Part shown: positions 6,315 through 7,290 of the stretch, one piece after another | How positions within the stretch are numbered: position 1 is the stretch's first letter | How the letters are laid out: each line of letters opens with the position of its first letter | Origin: Bacteroidota bacterium | Lineage (GTDB): Bacteria > Bacteroidota > Bacteroidia > Flavobacteriales > Flavobacteriaceae | Assembly (NCBI GenBank): GCA_022560715.1 | Contig: JADFSQ010000094.1 | Coordinates: 1 to 7,290 of the forward strand | Direction of reading: 5' to 3' | Length of the DNA stretch: 7,290 bases | Notes under the pieces: generated by a model | Told to the model about the DNA's origin: nothing | Databases searched by the model: none | Seen by the model: the letters and a program-made list of their open reading frames with translations, nothing else | Position numbers and translations under genes: made by a program

Positions 6315-7032
6315 TTACAGTTTGCAAAAGTTTAAACCTTTTTGTTGATGTAGTATTACTTTGAAGATCATGAAATTGCATAACAACAACATCTTCCTTT
6401 TTTTTAACTTGAGTAATACTAGTTGTCTTAACATAATCTCTATCCATGATAACACCATAATCTTGATTATCATGTCCTGCTGTTTTATGAAAATTTAGCA
6501 AAGTAGCAGTATTAAATTTATTTTCAGCCTTAAAATCTTCAAACCATTGTAAACGCTCTTTTTTCATCTCTTTTGTGTACAATGTTGATGATGACCACAT
6601 TTTAGGTTCTAAAGGCAAAGTTCTAAAATGCTTTTGTGTACCATCCCAAACCAATTCGTAGAGTTTTAAATCAGTATTCCAGTCGGCAATAACCAAAGTA
6701 AACGGTTCTATATCATCAAGATTATATTTATTAATTGCAGTAATTATATTTTCTGAAGCTAATAAATCGTTCACAACTAAGCCGCGACTCATTCTATAAT
6801 CTGCTTTTCGCTCGTGGCAAATAAATCCACCATTCAACAAACAAATCAATCTGTTTTTATCACTCACGCCAATCCAGGTGCCACCAGCAAGTTCGTCTTT
6901 AGGAAACATCATTTTTGTATTCTTAATAGAATAAATATCTGGTGGAATTGAAGTTCTGTTTGGAGCTTCATCTCTATTAGAAGTTAATATAAAATCGTTT
7001 TTTCCTTTCGGAATTATAGTAACTGTACACAT
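6307..7032 (-). CDS. NRDE family (TANGO2-like) protein
   Basis: This 241-residue protein belongs to the NRDE family, whose eukaryotic member is TANGO2, linked to heme or lipid handling in animals. The bacterial role is not established. The name motif Asn-Arg-Asp-Glu is at 19-22 (ILTSNRDEAPNR). It is followed by AGGTWIGVS (49-57), LLNGGF (65-70) and an SRG block in YRMSRGLVVNDLL. The start is set at the ATG at 7030-7032 because it gives MCTVTIIPKG: the family nearly always begins Met-Cys, and Cys2 is the proposed N-terminal nucleophile of an Ntn-hydrolase-like fold. A TTG ten codons upstream (7060-7062) would bury this Cys and is rejected. No signal peptide is seen. The gene ends inside the start of the DUF6695-like gene (ATGAATAA, 8-bp overlap), so the two probably form an operon with this gene first. 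No convincing promoter is visible upstream apart from the repeat at 7099-7137. Confidence 0.9.
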   Translation of the reverse strand: MCTVTIIPKGKNDFILTSNRDEAPNRTSIPPDIYSIKNTKMMFPKDELAGGTWIGVSDKNRLICLLNGGFICHERKADYRMSRGLVVNDLLASENIITAINKYNLDDIEPFTLVIADWNTDLKLYELVWDGTQKHFRTLPLEPKMWSSSTLYTKEMKKERLQWFEDFKAENKFNTATLLNFHKTAGHDNQDYGVIMDRDYVKTTSITQVKKKEDVVVMQFHDLQSNTTSTKRFKLLQTVNE

Positions 7033-7098
7033 AAAAATTATAGTCTTTAAACGATACAACAACTTACAAAAAATAACTAAGATTTTAGGTAGCTGTTC

Positions 7099-7137
7099 AG
7101 TGTCTAAAGTTAAAAGTATTTATAGTGCACTAAAGTG
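7099..7137. repeat. 25-bp-period direct repeat, copy B (upstream of the NRDE gene)
   Basis: The exact 13-mer AGTGTCTAAAGTT of copy A recurs at 7099-7111. A degenerate unit, AGTGCACTAAAGTG, follows at 7124-7137, again starting 25 bp after the first. The A/T-rich spacer (7112-7123) resembles that of copy A at most positions. The two elements align over about 37 bases with one single-base indel and a few substitutions. The orientation relative to the downstream minus-strand gene is the same as for copy A, at 66 bp from its ATG. Confidence 0.72.
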
Positions 7138-7201
7138 AGTGATTTTTGATAAAATTAAACTTTAAAACCTGAGTTCGACCTAAGATTTAATTTACAGAAT
7201 A

Positions 7202-7289
7202 CAAAGAAAAGGTAAGATTTGAAATGTGAAATTTGAAAGAATATCTAGATGTTTTAAAAATTTCACATAAAAAAGATTATTTTTCTTTG
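7202..7289. repeat. 88-bp imperfect inverted repeat at the right edge
   Basis: The outer arms CAAAGAAAA (7202-7210) and TTTTCTTTG (7281-7289) are exact reverse complements, as are the inner arms ATGTGAAATTT (7224-7234) and AAATTTCACAT (7258-7268). The segments between them, 13 and 12 nt, pair only in part. The 23-nt centre holds the palindrome ATCTAGAT (7243-7250). The whole could fold into one long hairpin. It may be a terminator for an unseen gene to the right, or a small palindromic repeat element. Confidence 0.6.
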
Positions 7290-7290
7290 G

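Larger units (their letters stand above)
7033..7290. other. intergenic region without a recognised gene
   Basis: This stretch upstream of the NRDE gene has no open frame worth calling on either strand and no RNA gene I can recognise. It contains copy B of the 25-bp-period repeat and then the long imperfect inverted repeat that ends at the window edge. It presumably separates the NRDE operon from an unseen neighbour on the right. Confidence 0.6.

Noticed and set aside
7033..7062. Upstream TTG start for the NRDE gene
   Set aside because: The family starts Met-Cys, and the N-terminal Cys would be lost with the longer form.
7138..7290. Possible partial gene entering from the right edge
   Set aside because: No frame shows a protein-like translation, and the region is dominated by a palindromic repeat.

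Overview
The window is AT-rich, with proteins and intergenic signals typical of Bacteroidota, most likely family Flavobacteriaceae. The evidence is a Na+-NQR operon, a type IX secretion plug protein (T9SS is confined to this phylum), A/T-rich leaders without Shine-Dalgarno sequences, and a -7 element of the TAnnTTTG type. Na+-NQR fits a marine or sodium-using lifestyle, but that is inference. No tRNA, rRNA, CRISPR array, transposase or phage gene was seen.

Layout. Positions 1-3161 (minus strand) hold nqrA, nqrB and the 5' part of nqrC, transcribed leftward; nqrC runs off the left edge, so nqrD, nqrE and nqrF would lie outside. The nqrA-nqrB gap carries a 14-bp tandem repeat. The nqrB-nqrC gap is unusually long for this operon (148 bp) and carries a 25-bp-period repeat. 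Positions 3162-3413 are a divergent intergenic region with a good -7 candidate for nqrA. Positions 3414-5156 (plus strand) hold the T9SS plug protein gene followed by apaG. Positions 5157-5294 separate convergent genes, are rich in inverted repeats, and are flanked by a 12-bp inverted repeat. Positions 5295-7032 (minus strand) hold two overlapping genes: an NRDE/TANGO2-family protein and a DUF6695-like protein with a possible permuted papain-like Cys/His pair. Positions 7033-7290 show no gene but hold a second copy of the 25-bp-period repeat and an 88-bp imperfect inverted repeat.

How the genes work together. NqrA, B and C are parts of one respiratory complex that couples NADH:quinone electron transfer to Na+ export. 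The plug protein closes the periplasmic end of the SprA translocon in gliding and secretion. ApaG is a small beta-sandwich protein of uncertain role. The NRDE and DUF6695-like genes overlap by 8 bp and are probably translationally coupled, so a shared task is plausible but not shown. Most of the window is ordinary core genome. The least explained parts are the NRDE/DUF6695 pair and the intergenic repeats.
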